From: Granulosicoccus sp947495035
GTDB lineage: Bacteria; Pseudomonadota; Gammaproteobacteria; Granulosicoccales; Granulosicoccaceae
Reading direction: 5' to 3' (one strand)
Assembly: GCF_050589605.1 (NCBI RefSeq)
Contig: NZ_JBNGOO010000005.1
DNA: 64,000 nucleotides
Of this stretch, positions 17,693 to 25,955 are shown in pieces; position 1 is the first letter of the stretch; each line of letters begins with the position of its first letter. Position numbers and translations under genes: made by a program. Below the pieces are notes generated by a model. The model did no database searches. It was not told the DNA's origin and saw nothing but the letters and a program-made list of their open reading frames with translations.

Positions 17693-18383
17693 TGCGTGCA
17701 GCGCGCGTCTGCATGATTCTCAGTTGGTCGACCAGATGTCGGCCAGCATCGCCTATGTGTTGTTTGAGCACGGACACTGCCGTGGCCACATCCTGTTTCC
17801 GAACGGCCTCGATCAGCGCACGATGCTCCCGCAAGATGGCTTCCTGACGACCGATGGCTATGGGGATGCGCGTGCTGATCGAGCCGATGACCTCACGATG
17901 CTGCTTCCACACATTGAAAGCGACACGGTTGTAGTGTCGCTCGTACATGCTCTCATGGAAGGTGTTGTTGAGCTGGGTATGTCTTGCCTTGTCCTCGAAG
18001 TTCAGTGCCTCGATCTCGTTCTGGATGCGTTCCAGCTCGGCGATATCCTCATCGCTGACCGTTTCGACGAACAGTTCCAGCAGATATGGCTCCAGCAGAT
18101 AACCCACCTCGGCGACATCACGAACGAACTCCATGTCGATGGGACGTACCCGAGCGCCCTGGTTGGGTGTGAACAGCACCAGGCCCTCACCACGCAACTG
18201 CTGCAGCGCCTCGCGCACCGGATTGGTGGATGAATCGAGCTGTTTTGCCAGTGCTGACACCTTCAGACGCTCATTGGCCTCGAGCGCTCCTGAAAGAATA
18301 TCGTGACGAATACGCTCGTAGATCGCATTGGAAGACGGCTGAGTGCCCGGTAGCGCTGTCAGAGAAAGTGTCGGAACCATCAA
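17679..18383 (-). CDS. GntR-family regulator (FadR/FCD subfamily)
   Basis: 234 aa. The N-terminal winged HTH (about residues 18-85; SNAIYERIRHDILSG, then STNPVREALQQLRGEGLV) is followed by an all-helical FCD ligand-binding domain. Likely metal and ligand histidines fall in FHESMYERHYNRVAF and LREHRALIEAV. It is divergent from the lactonase gene and overlaps the formylglycine-generating enzyme gene. Because a related motif occurs in its own intergenic region and at both sulfatase promoters, it is the best candidate regulator of the sulfated-sugar locus. Confidence 0.92.
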   Translation of the reverse strand: MMVPTLSLTALPGTQPSSNAIYERIRHDILSGALEANERLKVSALAKQLDSSTNPVREALQQLRGEGLVLFTPNQGARVRPIDMEFVRDVAEVGYLLEPYLLELFVETVSDEDIAELERIQNEIEALNFEDKARHTQLNNTFHESMYERHYNRVAFNVWKQHREVIGSISTRIPIAIGRQEAILREHRALIEAVRKQDVATAVSVLKQHIGDAGRHLVDQLRIMQTRAARSAGD

Positions 18384-18419
18384 GAATGTCGAGTTTGCAT
18401 GGAATCAGGTACTGAGTGC

Positions 18420-18448
18420 TATCGCACATGATATATCCACAATCATAC
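18420..18448. promoter_or_regulatory. Candidate GntR operator between gntR and the lactonase gene
   Basis: A site beginning TATCGCACATGATATATCC matches 20 of 29 positions with the site upstream of sulfatase 1. It lies in the 84-base region between the divergent gntR and SMP-30 genes, where autoregulation and control of the lactonase would be expected. Confidence 0.5.
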
Positions 18449-18467
18449 ACAAAGGGGACATACGATT

Positions 18468-19322
18468 ATGCCGATTACAGTTGAATGTATTCACGCAGCC
18501 AGGGCTGGTTGTGGCGAGGGTCCGCTCTGGGATCATCGTAGCGGCCTGCTCTGGTGGGTCGATATTGCCGGAGAAATCATTCATGCACACGATCCGGCCA
18601 ACAAGGAGAACCGACAGTTCGATGCACCCTGCCTGGTCAGCTCTCTGGCGCTGGCACCGGAAGGTCTGTTGATAGCCTCAGCGCGTGGCATGGCGAGCCT
18701 GGACACCAGGTCCGGCGAACTCTCGCCACTCGAGCACCCCGAACCGGGCCTCTCCGACAACCGCCTGAACGACATCATTGCAGGCCCCGATGGCGCGCTC
18801 TGGGTCGGCACCATGTCCGAAGGCGTCCGTGGACCCACCGGTGCACTGTATCGCCTCGACGGTGCCGGTACCAGCACCCAGATGTCCGGCACAACCATCT
18901 CCAATGGCCTGGGTTTCAGCCCGGATGGGACACGATTGTATTTCATCGACAGTGTGCCGGGGGTGCTGTACGTACGCGAGGATGATGAGTGGCGGGTGTT
19001 GCATCGCTTTGATGAAACCACCGGCAAACCCGATGGCATGACCGTCGATAGCAACGGCACCTTGTGGATCGCCATCTGTGATCACGGTCGCGTAATCAGC
19101 ATGGAACCCTCTGGCACCATCACCTCGCAGTTCGACCTGCCCTGCGAGATCGTTACCAGCTGCTGTTTCGGCGGACACGACCTGAGCACCCTGTACATCA
19201 CCACTGGCACCTTCAGCATGAGTGAGCAGGAGAAGGCGGCCAACCCAATGGCTGGCGGATTGTTCGCCGCCCGTATGGCGGTACCCGGCCTGCCAGCTCA
19301 TGAAGCACGCTGGCCTCACTGA
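18468..19322 (+). CDS. SMP-30/gluconolactonase/LRE family lactonase
   Basis: 284 aa six-bladed beta-propeller hydrolase. Metal ligands typical of the family are visible: E17 in GCGEGPLWD, N146 in ISNGLGFSPDG and D189 in KPDGMTVD. It probably opens a sugar lactone to its aldonate, the step after a sugar dehydrogenase such as the SDR at 20453-21220. AAGGGG lies about 11 bases before the ATG. It is divergent from gntR and convergent with the ATPase gene of the second ABC operon. The exact sugar is unknown; galactono- or fucono-lactone would fit the context. Confidence 0.9.
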   Translation: MPITVECIHAARAGCGEGPLWDHRSGLLWWVDIAGEIIHAHDPANKENRQFDAPCLVSSLALAPEGLLIASARGMASLDTRSGELSPLEHPEPGLSDNRLNDIIAGPDGALWVGTMSEGVRGPTGALYRLDGAGTSTQMSGTTISNGLGFSPDGTRLYFIDSVPGVLYVREDDEWRVLHRFDETTGKPDGMTVDSNGTLWIAICDHGRVISMEPSGTITSQFDLPCEIVTSCCFGGHDLSTLYITTGTFSMSEQEKAANPMAGGLFAARMAVPGLPAHEARWPH

Positions 19323-19340
19323 TTGCAGCCAGCCATGGCA

Positions 19341-19365
19341 GCAGATTTCTGCAACAGAAATCTGC
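19341..19365. terminator. Bidirectional terminator-like hairpin
   Basis: GCAGATTTCTG and CAGAAATCTGC form a perfect 11-bp stem with a CAA loop. It sits between the convergent ends of the lactonase (19322) and ATPase (19375) genes. The run of T residues is weak on both sides, so it may act with Rho or mainly protect 3' ends. Confidence 0.65.
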
Positions 19366-19374
19366 TTGCCGGCC

Positions 19375-20460
19375 TCAACGAATGCGTCGGCCCGACCCAC
19401 TGTCGAACAGAAGCGTGGAACTCGGGTCGAACCCTACCGTCATCCTGCCGCCTTCGCGTGGACGTGCCTTGCCGCGCAGCTCGATGATGACCGGCAATTC
19501 ATCCCCTTCACTCGAGGCGTAGGCATAGGACACACCGCCCAGGTTCTCGATCACGTCGATGAGCAGATCGATCTGCACCGAAGCCGCTTCTTCGAAATGC
19601 TCTGGCCGAATACCCAGTGTGACACTATCCCCCTCCCTGGGCAGCTCAGCCACCTTGACCGGCACTTCGACACCGCCGAGGCGAGGCAGGCTGATATGCG
19701 CATGCTCCGCCTCCACCCTGACCACACTACCTTCGAAGAAGTTCATGCGCGGCGAGCCGATGAAACCTGCGACGAATACATTGTCAGGGTCTTCGTACAA
19801 CGTCACCGGTGCTCCCGCCTGCTCGATGCGCCCGTCTCGCAACACCACTATCTTGTCTGCCATGGTCATCGCCTCTACCTGATCATGGGTGACATAGATC
19901 ATCGTGGCTCCCAGTTGCTTGTGCAACTTGGCGATCTCCAACCGCATCTGCACACGCAGCTCGGCATCGAGATTCGACAGTGGCTCATCGAACAGGAACA
20001 CATCCGGCTCTCTGACAATGGCACGACCAATGGCAACACGTTGTCGTTGCCCACCCGACAAGGCCTTGGGCTTGCGATCCATATAGGCATCGAGTTTCAG
20101 GATCCCGGCCGCCTTGTCCACCTTGCTTCTGATTTCCTCAGGCGCCGCACCACTGATCTTCAATCCGAAACTCATGTTCTCCCGCACGGTCATGTGCGGA
20201 TAGAGCGCGTACGTCTGGAAGACCATCGCCACGCCACGTTTGGCCGGATCCGAGTGCGTGACATCGCGCTCGCCGATGGTCATCTGGCCTGCCGAGGTTT
20301 CCTCCAGACCGGCAATCATGCGCAGCAAGGTCGATTTTCCACAGCCGGAAGGACCAACGAATACACAGAAGTCACCATCCTCGACCGTCAGATCAACGCC
20401 GTGAATGACTTCTATCTGACCAAATACCTTGACAACCTCTTTCAGCGCAAGCTCAGACAT
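19375..20460 (-). CDS. Sugar ABC transporter ATPase, UgpC/MalK type (second system)
   Basis: 361 aa with Walker A GPSGCGKST at about 36-44, Q-loop MVFQTYALYPHMTV, signature LSGGQRQRVAIGRA, Walker B VFLFDEPLSNLD and switch YVTHDQVEAMTM, followed by the TOBE region after SPRMNFF. The ATG at 20460 has AAGGAG 6 bases upstream, so the in-frame extension to 20529 is rejected. It overlaps the SDR stop by 8 bases and is the last gene of the second import operon. Confidence 0.95.
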   Translation of the reverse strand: MSELALKEVVKVFGQIEVIHGVDLTVEDGDFCVFVGPSGCGKSTLLRMIAGLEETSAGQMTIGERDVTHSDPAKRGVAMVFQTYALYPHMTVRENMSFGLKISGAAPEEIRSKVDKAAGILKLDAYMDRKPKALSGGQRQRVAIGRAIVREPDVFLFDEPLSNLDAELRVQMRLEIAKLHKQLGATMIYVTHDQVEAMTMADKIVVLRDGRIEQAGAPVTLYEDPDNVFVAGFIGSPRMNFFEGSVVRVEAEHAHISLPRLGGVEVPVKVAELPREGDSVTLGIRPEHFEEAASVQIDLLIDVIENLGGVSYAYASSEGDELPVIIELRGKARPREGGRMTVGFDPSSTLLFDSGSGRRIR

Positions 20461-21220
20461 GGTTTCTCCTTCTAGAATCATTGACGCCGAGTAGCGCAGA
20501 CATCGCGCGATCAGCCATGACGTCGGCACCGTTCAGTGCACTCGACGCATTGGATAACAGGAACACGGCAGCATCACCAATTTCCTCGACCGTGCTGACT
20601 TCATGGTCGGCCGCCCAGGACCGAAAGTTCTCGCTATTGGCCGGATCCTGCATGGCCTCGACGACGATCTCGGTCTGTGTCATGCCAGGCATCAAGGCAT
20701 TGACTCTGACACCGTAAGGCCCCAGCGACCAGGCCATGGCGCGAGTCATTGCAACTATGGCACCCTTGGTTCCGGCATAGGCTTCATGCCCGGGATTGGT
20801 CGCACGTGCATGGTTCGAGGCGATATTGACAATGGCACCCTGCCTGGCTGCCGTCATGATGCGGCCCGCAGCCTGGCAACCAACAAGCACAGAACGATGA
20901 TTGACCTGCCAGAGCGTTTCCATCTGCTCGAGTGTCATGTCCAGAAATGGCACCTTGATGGTCACACCCGCATTGTTCACCAGGCCATCGAGACGACCCA
21001 CTCTGTCAGCTGCGCCATGGATGGCATCGACAAACGCCTCTACCTCGCACACATCCACCCTTTCGAAGCGTGCGCCAATCTCATCCAGTCTTGCCTTCCC
21101 GGCATCGCTGATATCGAAACCGGTGACCTCGGCCCCGGCGGCGCGCGCCTGCCGCGCAATACCCAGACCGATCCCGGCACCGGCCCCTGTCACGATGACA
21201 TGACGATTCGTCAGACTCAT
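20453..21220 (-). CDS. Short-chain dehydrogenase/reductase, probable sugar dehydrogenase
   Basis: 255 aa classical SDR. The cofactor motif TGAGAGIG is at 11-18, NNAG at about 82-85, and the catalytic residues are S135, Y148 and K152 (YAGTK). It lies inside the second ABC operon, between permease and ATPase, overlapping the upstream gene by 4 bases and the downstream one by 8. This position suggests it oxidises the imported sugar to a lactone that the SMP-30 protein then opens. D-galactose or L-fucose type dehydrogenase activity is plausible, but the family is too broad to decide. Confidence 0.9.
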   Translation of the reverse strand: MSLTNRHVIVTGAGAGIGLGIARQARAAGAEVTGFDISDAGKARLDEIGARFERVDVCEVEAFVDAIHGAADRVGRLDGLVNNAGVTIKVPFLDMTLEQMETLWQVNHRSVLVGCQAAGRIMTAARQGAIVNIASNHARATNPGHEAYAGTKGAIVAMTRAMAWSLGPYGVRVNALMPGMTQTEIVVEAMQDPANSENFRSWAADHEVSTVEEIGDAAVFLLSNASSALNGADVMADRAMSALLGVNDSRRRNHV

Positions 21221-22101
21221 TTCACTGCTCCGGCTGTTGCACCCGAGAGAATCTGTCGCTGAAAGAATGCAAAGAGAAGCAACAAAGGCAGGGAGCCCAG
21301 CACCGCAGCCGGGAACAGCTTGGTCGGATCGACGCCGGTGTTACCGACGAACTTGTACACCGCGATCATCACTGTCAGCTTGTCCTTGTCGGTCAGCAGC
21401 AACAGCGGATAGACAAAATCGTTCCACACCATGATCATGACGAACAGGCTCAATGTGGCCGTCACCGGTGTCAGCAAGGGGCGGATGATGTGCCAGAAGA
21501 TCTGCCAGTTGGAGCAATCATCCAGGCGAGCTGCCTCTTCCAGTTCCATCGGTATCGCCGCAATGAAGCTGGTGTAGAAGAACACGGCCAGAGGCAGCTT
21601 CAAGGCGGTGAATGCCAGCACGATTCCCAGATAGCTGTCGAGCAGCCCCAGGTCACGAAAGATGACGTAGATCGGTGTGATGGTGACGAAATTCGGTGTT
21701 GCCAGACCCAGCGCCATGATCATGACAATGGTGCGACTGACCCGGTTGTGCAATCGCGCCAGCGGGTAGGCCGCCATGGCTCCTGCCAGAACGACAAGCA
21801 CGATGACCGAGAGCGTGATGCCGAGCGAGTTGAGCACCGAACGTACATAGCCCATGGAGGACAATGCCTTCATGTAGTTGCCCCAGTAGAGACTCGATGG
21901 CAGTCCGAGCGGGTCCGAGGCAATCTCGGTGGATGTCTTGAATGACATCATCACCAGATAGAACAATGGCAGCAACATGATCAGCACCAGCATGAGCACA
22001 CTGCCGTGGGCCAGCACAGACCTCAAGCGCTTCAGAAAATACTCCTGATTCAGGCCACGTTGACGCCGAACAGACCTGACGCTGTTTCCGAGTGCATTCA
22101 T
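21217..22101 (-). CDS. Sugar ABC transporter permease, MalG type (second system)
   Basis: 294 aa inner-membrane protein. The first helix is VLMLVLIMLLPLFYLVMM after a basic N-terminus, and the EAA loop reads ELEEAARLDDCSNWQIFWHI. It pairs with the permease encoded immediately upstream (4-base overlap) and overlaps the SDR gene by 4 bases. CUT1 family. Confidence 0.94.
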   Translation of the reverse strand: MNALGNSVRSVRRQRGLNQEYFLKRLRSVLAHGSVLMLVLIMLLPLFYLVMMSFKTSTEIASDPLGLPSSLYWGNYMKALSSMGYVRSVLNSLGITLSVIVLVVLAGAMAAYPLARLHNRVSRTIVMIMALGLATPNFVTITPIYVIFRDLGLLDSYLGIVLAFTALKLPLAVFFYTSFIAAIPMELEEAARLDDCSNWQIFWHIIRPLLTPVTATLSLFVMIMVWNDFVYPLLLLTDKDKLTVMIAVYKFVGNTGVDPTKLFPAAVLGSLPLLLLFAFFQRQILSGATAGAVK

Positions 22102-22967
22102 GAGGTGTGCTCCCGATCTCGCAGTACGGTGTTCTGTACAAAGGCCACCGCCAGAACGATGATCAGCATGATGATCGACAACGCACTGGCGAAGCCGAAC
22201 TTGTATTGACCAAACAGATTGTCGATGATCTCGATCGACAGCATTCGAGTGGCCCCATCCGGCCCGCCGTTGGTCAGAATGAAGGGCAACTCGAACGTCT
22301 TCAGCGTACCGATGGTGGTCAGCATGACAGACACGGTAATCGACGGCCCCAGCAGTGGCAGTTCAAGGTAGCGGAACCGCTGCCAGGAGCTCGCACCTTC
22401 CAGGCGGCCCGCCTCGCCTATCTCTTCGGGAATACCGGCAAAGCCTGCGAGAAAGATGGCGCAGGTGAATCCGGTGAACATCCACACCTGCACGAAAGCC
22501 ACCGAGAACAGAGCAATGTCCGGATTGCCCAGCCAGTTCTGCTCGAGCGCACCCAGCCCCAGATCGCGCAATGCCACATTGATACCGCCATTGAGTGGCG
22601 AGTACAGGAACTGCCACACATAGCCGATGACCACAAAACTCATCATCGCCGGTGTATAGAGTGCGGCACGACTGAAATTGCGGATGGCCGGCAAGCGATG
22701 AAGGATGGCCGCAAAGAACAGACCGGTGACCGTCAGCGCCGGTACCACTATCAGGGTATAGAACAGCGTGATCCAGATGGAATCCAGATAGCGCACACGC
22801 GAGAAGATACGCTCATAATTGCGCCAGCCGATATCCTTCGATTCACCGATGCCCTTGAAGCTGGTGAAGCTCATGTCGGCCGTCAGAATGATCGGATGAA
22901 CAAAGAACAGAAACAGAACGGCAAGCGCCGGCAATGTGAAGAGGTACAGCGAATAGCGAGCACGCAT
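22098..22967 (-). CDS. Sugar ABC transporter permease, MalF type (second system)
   Basis: 289 aa with about six membrane helices (first: LYLFTLPALAVLFLFFV) and the EAA loop EIGEAGRLEGASSWQRF. It follows the binding-protein gene after a stem-loop and overlaps the MalG-type permease gene by 4 bases. Together they form the channel of a CUT1 importer. Confidence 0.94.
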   Translation of the reverse strand: MRARYSLYLFTLPALAVLFLFFVHPIILTADMSFTSFKGIGESKDIGWRNYERIFSRVRYLDSIWITLFYTLIVVPALTVTGLFFAAILHRLPAIRNFSRAALYTPAMMSFVVIGYVWQFLYSPLNGGINVALRDLGLGALEQNWLGNPDIALFSVAFVQVWMFTGFTCAIFLAGFAGIPEEIGEAGRLEGASSWQRFRYLELPLLGPSITVSVMLTTIGTLKTFELPFILTNGGPDGATRMLSIEIIDNLFGQYKFGFASALSIIMLIIVLAVAFVQNTVLRDREHTS

Positions 22968-22995
22968 CGGACACTCCTGTCTGGTTGAGGGGGCT

Positions 22996-23020
22996 CCCGG
23001 TGAGCCTGACGCTCACCGGG
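22996..23020 (-). promoter_or_regulatory. Perfect stem-loop between binding-protein and permease genes
   Basis: CCCGGTGAGC and GCTCACCGGG form a perfect 10-bp GC-rich stem over CTGAC. It lies in the 64-base gap downstream of the binding-protein gene and has no T run. This is the usual position for a hairpin that protects the upstream mRNA and partly limits read-through, giving excess binding protein over permease. Confidence 0.6.
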
Positions 23021-23031
23021 CAATCATCGGA

Positions 23032-24249
23032 TTACAGATTGTCTTCAATCGTGTAGTCCCAGCGTTGCAGTGTTTCTTCGTTGGGTTCGTCGATATTCAG
23101 CAGAAAACCGGTGATGCTGTCTTCCCACTCGGATTGCAGAGGCTTGGGAAACTCCAGTGTCGAGAAAGGCCAGAGAATCAGGCTGCCCTGCTCACGCGCC
23201 TCTGTGTAGGGTGCGGCCAGTTCAGGCATGGTGGAGCGGCCACCGGTGAACGGGCTATAGGCGCCTTCGGCTTCGAGGAACACGTTGAGGTTGTCCTCGA
23301 CAGTGAAGAAATCGATCCATTTGCGGGCCGCCTCCTTGTTCGAGGCATCCTTGGGAATGGCCCAGCCGGGTCCAACCAGGTCCAGCGCCAGCCCCGCATC
23401 AGTGAACGCTGAAGGCATGGGTGCGAACTGGTAGTTCAGCCCCTCGATCGACGAGAAGTTGCCGATGTTCCAGGCACCCTGGGGAAGAATGGCCACATTG
23501 CCTGCACGAAATTCCTGCGGTGCAGTCGCCCAGGGGTCCAGCCCCGCCTGCAGCTCCGGATCGAAACACTGGGCATCGACCAGATCGCGTACAGCATCCA
23601 GGGACGCATTGAAATTCTCATCGTCGACAAAACTGCGTTCGCCCGCGCCGTAGCTGGCCGCCAGATTGTCGTTCGGGTCCAGACCGTTGGCACCGACGAA
23701 CAGCATTGCCGGGAAGCCACCGGCGAAGATCATCGGTGCAATGCCTTCGGCAGCCAGAGCCTGACAGGCGTCTTTCAGTTCATCGAGCGTCAGCGGTGGT
23801 TGCTCGATGCCAACCTTCGCCAGCAGATCCATGTTCACGAAATTGCCCATGCCGATGACTTCCAGCGGGAACACCAGAATGCCCTCGTCCGACGTCAGAA
23901 CACTGGAAACCGCGGGTTGCATGCGCGCATACCAATCACTATCGGTACCCAGGTCGGTCAGAAATCCTGCGCCTCCCCAGAGATCGACCAATGAACTGTC
24001 CACCATGGTCACGTCCGGCGGATTGCCGGATTGCAGACGCGGTGGAATCACCTTGTCGACATCCTTGCGTGCGACGTAGCTCAGTTCGACATCGATATCC
24101 GGATTGGCAGCTTCGAAGGCCTCGATCAGTTCGGGCAAGCCTGCCGGCTCCGCTTCGTTGCCTTTCCACGCCACGACATCCAACGTCGTCTGCGAAAACG
24201 CTGCCGTGGCGAATGCCAGTGATGAACCCAACAAAAGAATACGAACCAT
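23032..24249 (-). CDS. Extracellular sugar-binding protein of ABC transporter (second system)
   Basis: 405 aa. A short signal peptide (VRILLLGSSLAFATAAFS) has a likely cut near residue 19-20, before the mature start TTLDVVAWKGNEAEP. The family 1 binding-protein pattern is visible (NPDIDVELSYVARKD; PPDVTMVDSSLVDLW). AGGAG lies 9 bases before the ATG. It is the first gene of the operon SBP-permease-permease-SDR-ATPase and is divergent from sulfatase 2, sharing the repeat-rich intergenic region. The ligand is unknown; a sulfated or desulfated galactan oligomer is the contextual guess. Confidence 0.93.
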   Translation of the reverse strand: MVRILLLGSSLAFATAAFSQTTLDVVAWKGNEAEPAGLPELIEAFEAANPDIDVELSYVARKDVDKVIPPRLQSGNPPDVTMVDSSLVDLWGGAGFLTDLGTDSDWYARMQPAVSSVLTSDEGILVFPLEVIGMGNFVNMDLLAKVGIEQPPLTLDELKDACQALAAEGIAPMIFAGGFPAMLFVGANGLDPNDNLAASYGAGERSFVDDENFNASLDAVRDLVDAQCFDPELQAGLDPWATAPQEFRAGNVAILPQGAWNIGNFSSIEGLNYQFAPMPSAFTDAGLALDLVGPGWAIPKDASNKEAARKWIDFFTVEDNLNVFLEAEGAYSPFTGGRSTMPELAAPYTEAREQGSLILWPFSTLEFPKPLQSEWEDSITGFLLNIDEPNEETLQRWDYTIEDNL

Positions 24250-24280
24250 GGTGATTTACTCCTGAGTGGATGTGCAGATT

Positions 24281-24340
24281 GCACACTATTTTCATGGATA
24301 GTACATTATTTTTTGAAATTGTACATTATTTTAGTTATTT
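24281..24340. promoter_or_regulatory. Three 20-bp direct repeats, candidate GntR operator array
   Basis: Units start at 24281 (GCACACTATTTT), 24301 (GTACATTATTTT) and 24321 (GTACATTATTTT), each exactly 20 bases apart, about two helical turns. The core matches the sites at 15266-15294 and 18420-18448. The array lies between the divergent binding-protein operon and sulfatase 2, so one regulator could control both. A weak sigma70 pair toward the sulfatase (TTGAAA at 24313, TATTTC at 24336) would be covered. Confidence 0.65.
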
Positions 24341-24411
24341 CATCGTGCAATCTGATTCGAGACTCGGTATTCTCGTGGCACTCTCCTTCACTCGAACAGC
24401 AAAGGTCAGCC

Positions 24412-25941
24412 ATGTCTCGAAAGCCCAACTTCATCCTCATCAGTTCCGACCAACAGCGCGGTGACTGCATCGGTGCCGAAGGTCGCGGTGTTCGCACTCC
24501 CGGGCTTGACCGACTGGGCGCAGCGGGCGTCAGGTTCTCGCGCTGTGTGACACCACACCCCATGTGTCAGGCCGCCCGCGCCTCGATACTCACTGGCAAG
24601 CTCCCCTACAGTCACGGGGTGCGGGACAACGGCCGTGATCTCGATGAATCGCTGGGGGCACAGGGGCTTGGCGGCAGTTTCTCGAAGGCCGGCTACGACA
24701 CACACTTCATCGGCAAGGCACACCTGTCCAGCCAGCAAACCTTCGAACCGACCGGACGCCCGGAATGCTATGCCAGCGCAAAGGATTTCCCACGCGACTG
24801 GCGCGGCAGCTACATGGGATTCGACAACGTACAGATGATGCTTCGCCCTCATCACCACACCCGCTGGTCCGAGCCGCCCGAGGCCTTGCATTACGAGTAC
24901 TGGCTGGACGCGGATGGCAAGGGAGGCCAGCGCTGGGATCTGGCAAAGCAGCATCTGTCTCCCGAGACCGCGCATTTCCAGACCTGGCGTTCTGCCTTGG
25001 AGGAACCCTGGCATTCCACCGCCTGGATCGGTGATCGCGCCGTGGACATGATCGAGGCCAAGGGAGATTCACCATTGATGGCCTGGGTATCCTTTCCCGA
25101 CCCCCATCCGCCCTTTCTGGCGCCCCGCCCGTGGTGCGATATGTACCAGCGCGACGAGGTCTCGATTGCCAGGCATTCAACGCTCGACCTGGAACGGCGC
25201 CCGTGGTGGCACAAGGTGTTCGTGGAGGATCGCGCCAGACCGATAAAACAGGGGGCTGAGCACAATGCCGGGGGGATCGACTGGGGACAGAAAGGCGAGC
25301 TGAACGAAGCCGCCCTGCGCGATCTGACTGCCATCTATTTCGGCATGATCTCGGCCGTCGATGCGCAGGTGACGCGTATTCTGGATGCGCTCGAGGCCGC
25401 CGGCGAACTGGACAATACCTATATCGTCTATGTCAGCGATCACGGTGAATGGCTGGGTGATCACGGCTTGCTGCTCAAGGGGCCAATGCTGTATGACGGT
25501 CTACTGCGCGTACCCTGTCTGATACAAGGCCCCGGCGTACCCTCGGGTCGGGTCATCGACGACCCGGTCGGCAGTATCGACATTCTCGCCACCGCTGCCG
25601 ATCTGTGTGGCATCGACACGGCGACCAACCATGGGCATTCCTGGCGGCATCTGTGGGAAGGCACTCAGAGCCGCGACTTTGCGCTATCCGAATACGAAGT
25701 CGATGCCATGCGCAGTGCTGTCGACATGGACCTGATGACCGTACGCAGCCGACGCTACCGGATGTCTACCGACCTGAAGACCGATACGGGGGAACTGTAT
25801 GACATGCAGGAAGATCCCGATGAACTGATCAATCTGTTCGATGACCCGGGATACGCCTCAGTCAGACAGGAACACTTGGACATGATCCGCTCCCGGCCGG
25901 CCGACCAGATTCCGGTTTCACCGCGTGTCGGCTGGCATTGA
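24412..25941 (+). CDS. S1-family sulfatase, CxAxR type
   Basis: 509 aa arylsulfatase-fold enzyme. The signature around the modified cysteine is MCQAARASILTGKLPYSHG, with C52. The third motif position is Ala rather than the usual Pro. Metal ligands include D13 (SSDQQRGD) and the SDHGEWLGDHGLLLKG block. No signal peptide is present from the ATG at 24412, which has AAGG upstream; an in-frame ATG at 24313 would lie inside the operator array. It is divergent from the second ABC operon. The sugar-sulfate substrate is unknown and may differ from that of the first sulfatase. Confidence 0.92.
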   Translation: MSRKPNFILISSDQQRGDCIGAEGRGVRTPGLDRLGAAGVRFSRCVTPHPMCQAARASILTGKLPYSHGVRDNGRDLDESLGAQGLGGSFSKAGYDTHFIGKAHLSSQQTFEPTGRPECYASAKDFPRDWRGSYMGFDNVQMMLRPHHHTRWSEPPEALHYEYWLDADGKGGQRWDLAKQHLSPETAHFQTWRSALEEPWHSTAWIGDRAVDMIEAKGDSPLMAWVSFPDPHPPFLAPRPWCDMYQRDEVSIARHSTLDLERRPWWHKVFVEDRARPIKQGAEHNAGGIDWGQKGELNEAALRDLTAIYFGMISAVDAQVTRILDALEAAGELDNTYIVYVSDHGEWLGDHGLLLKGPMLYDGLLRVPCLIQGPGVPSGRVIDDPVGSIDILATAADLCGIDTATNHGHSWRHLWEGTQSRDFALSEYEVDAMRSAVDMDLMTVRSRRYRMSTDLKTDTGELYDMQEDPDELINLFDDPGYASVRQEHLDMIRSRPADQIPVSPRVGWH

Positions 25942-25955
25942 GCGGTTTCCGCTCA
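25939..25955. terminator. Hairpin between convergent genes
   Basis: TGAGCGG and CCGCTCA form a perfect 7-bp stem with a TTT loop. It overlaps the stop codons of sulfatase 2 and of the convergent dioxygenase gene. There is no clear T run, so the terminator role is tentative. Confidence 0.45.
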
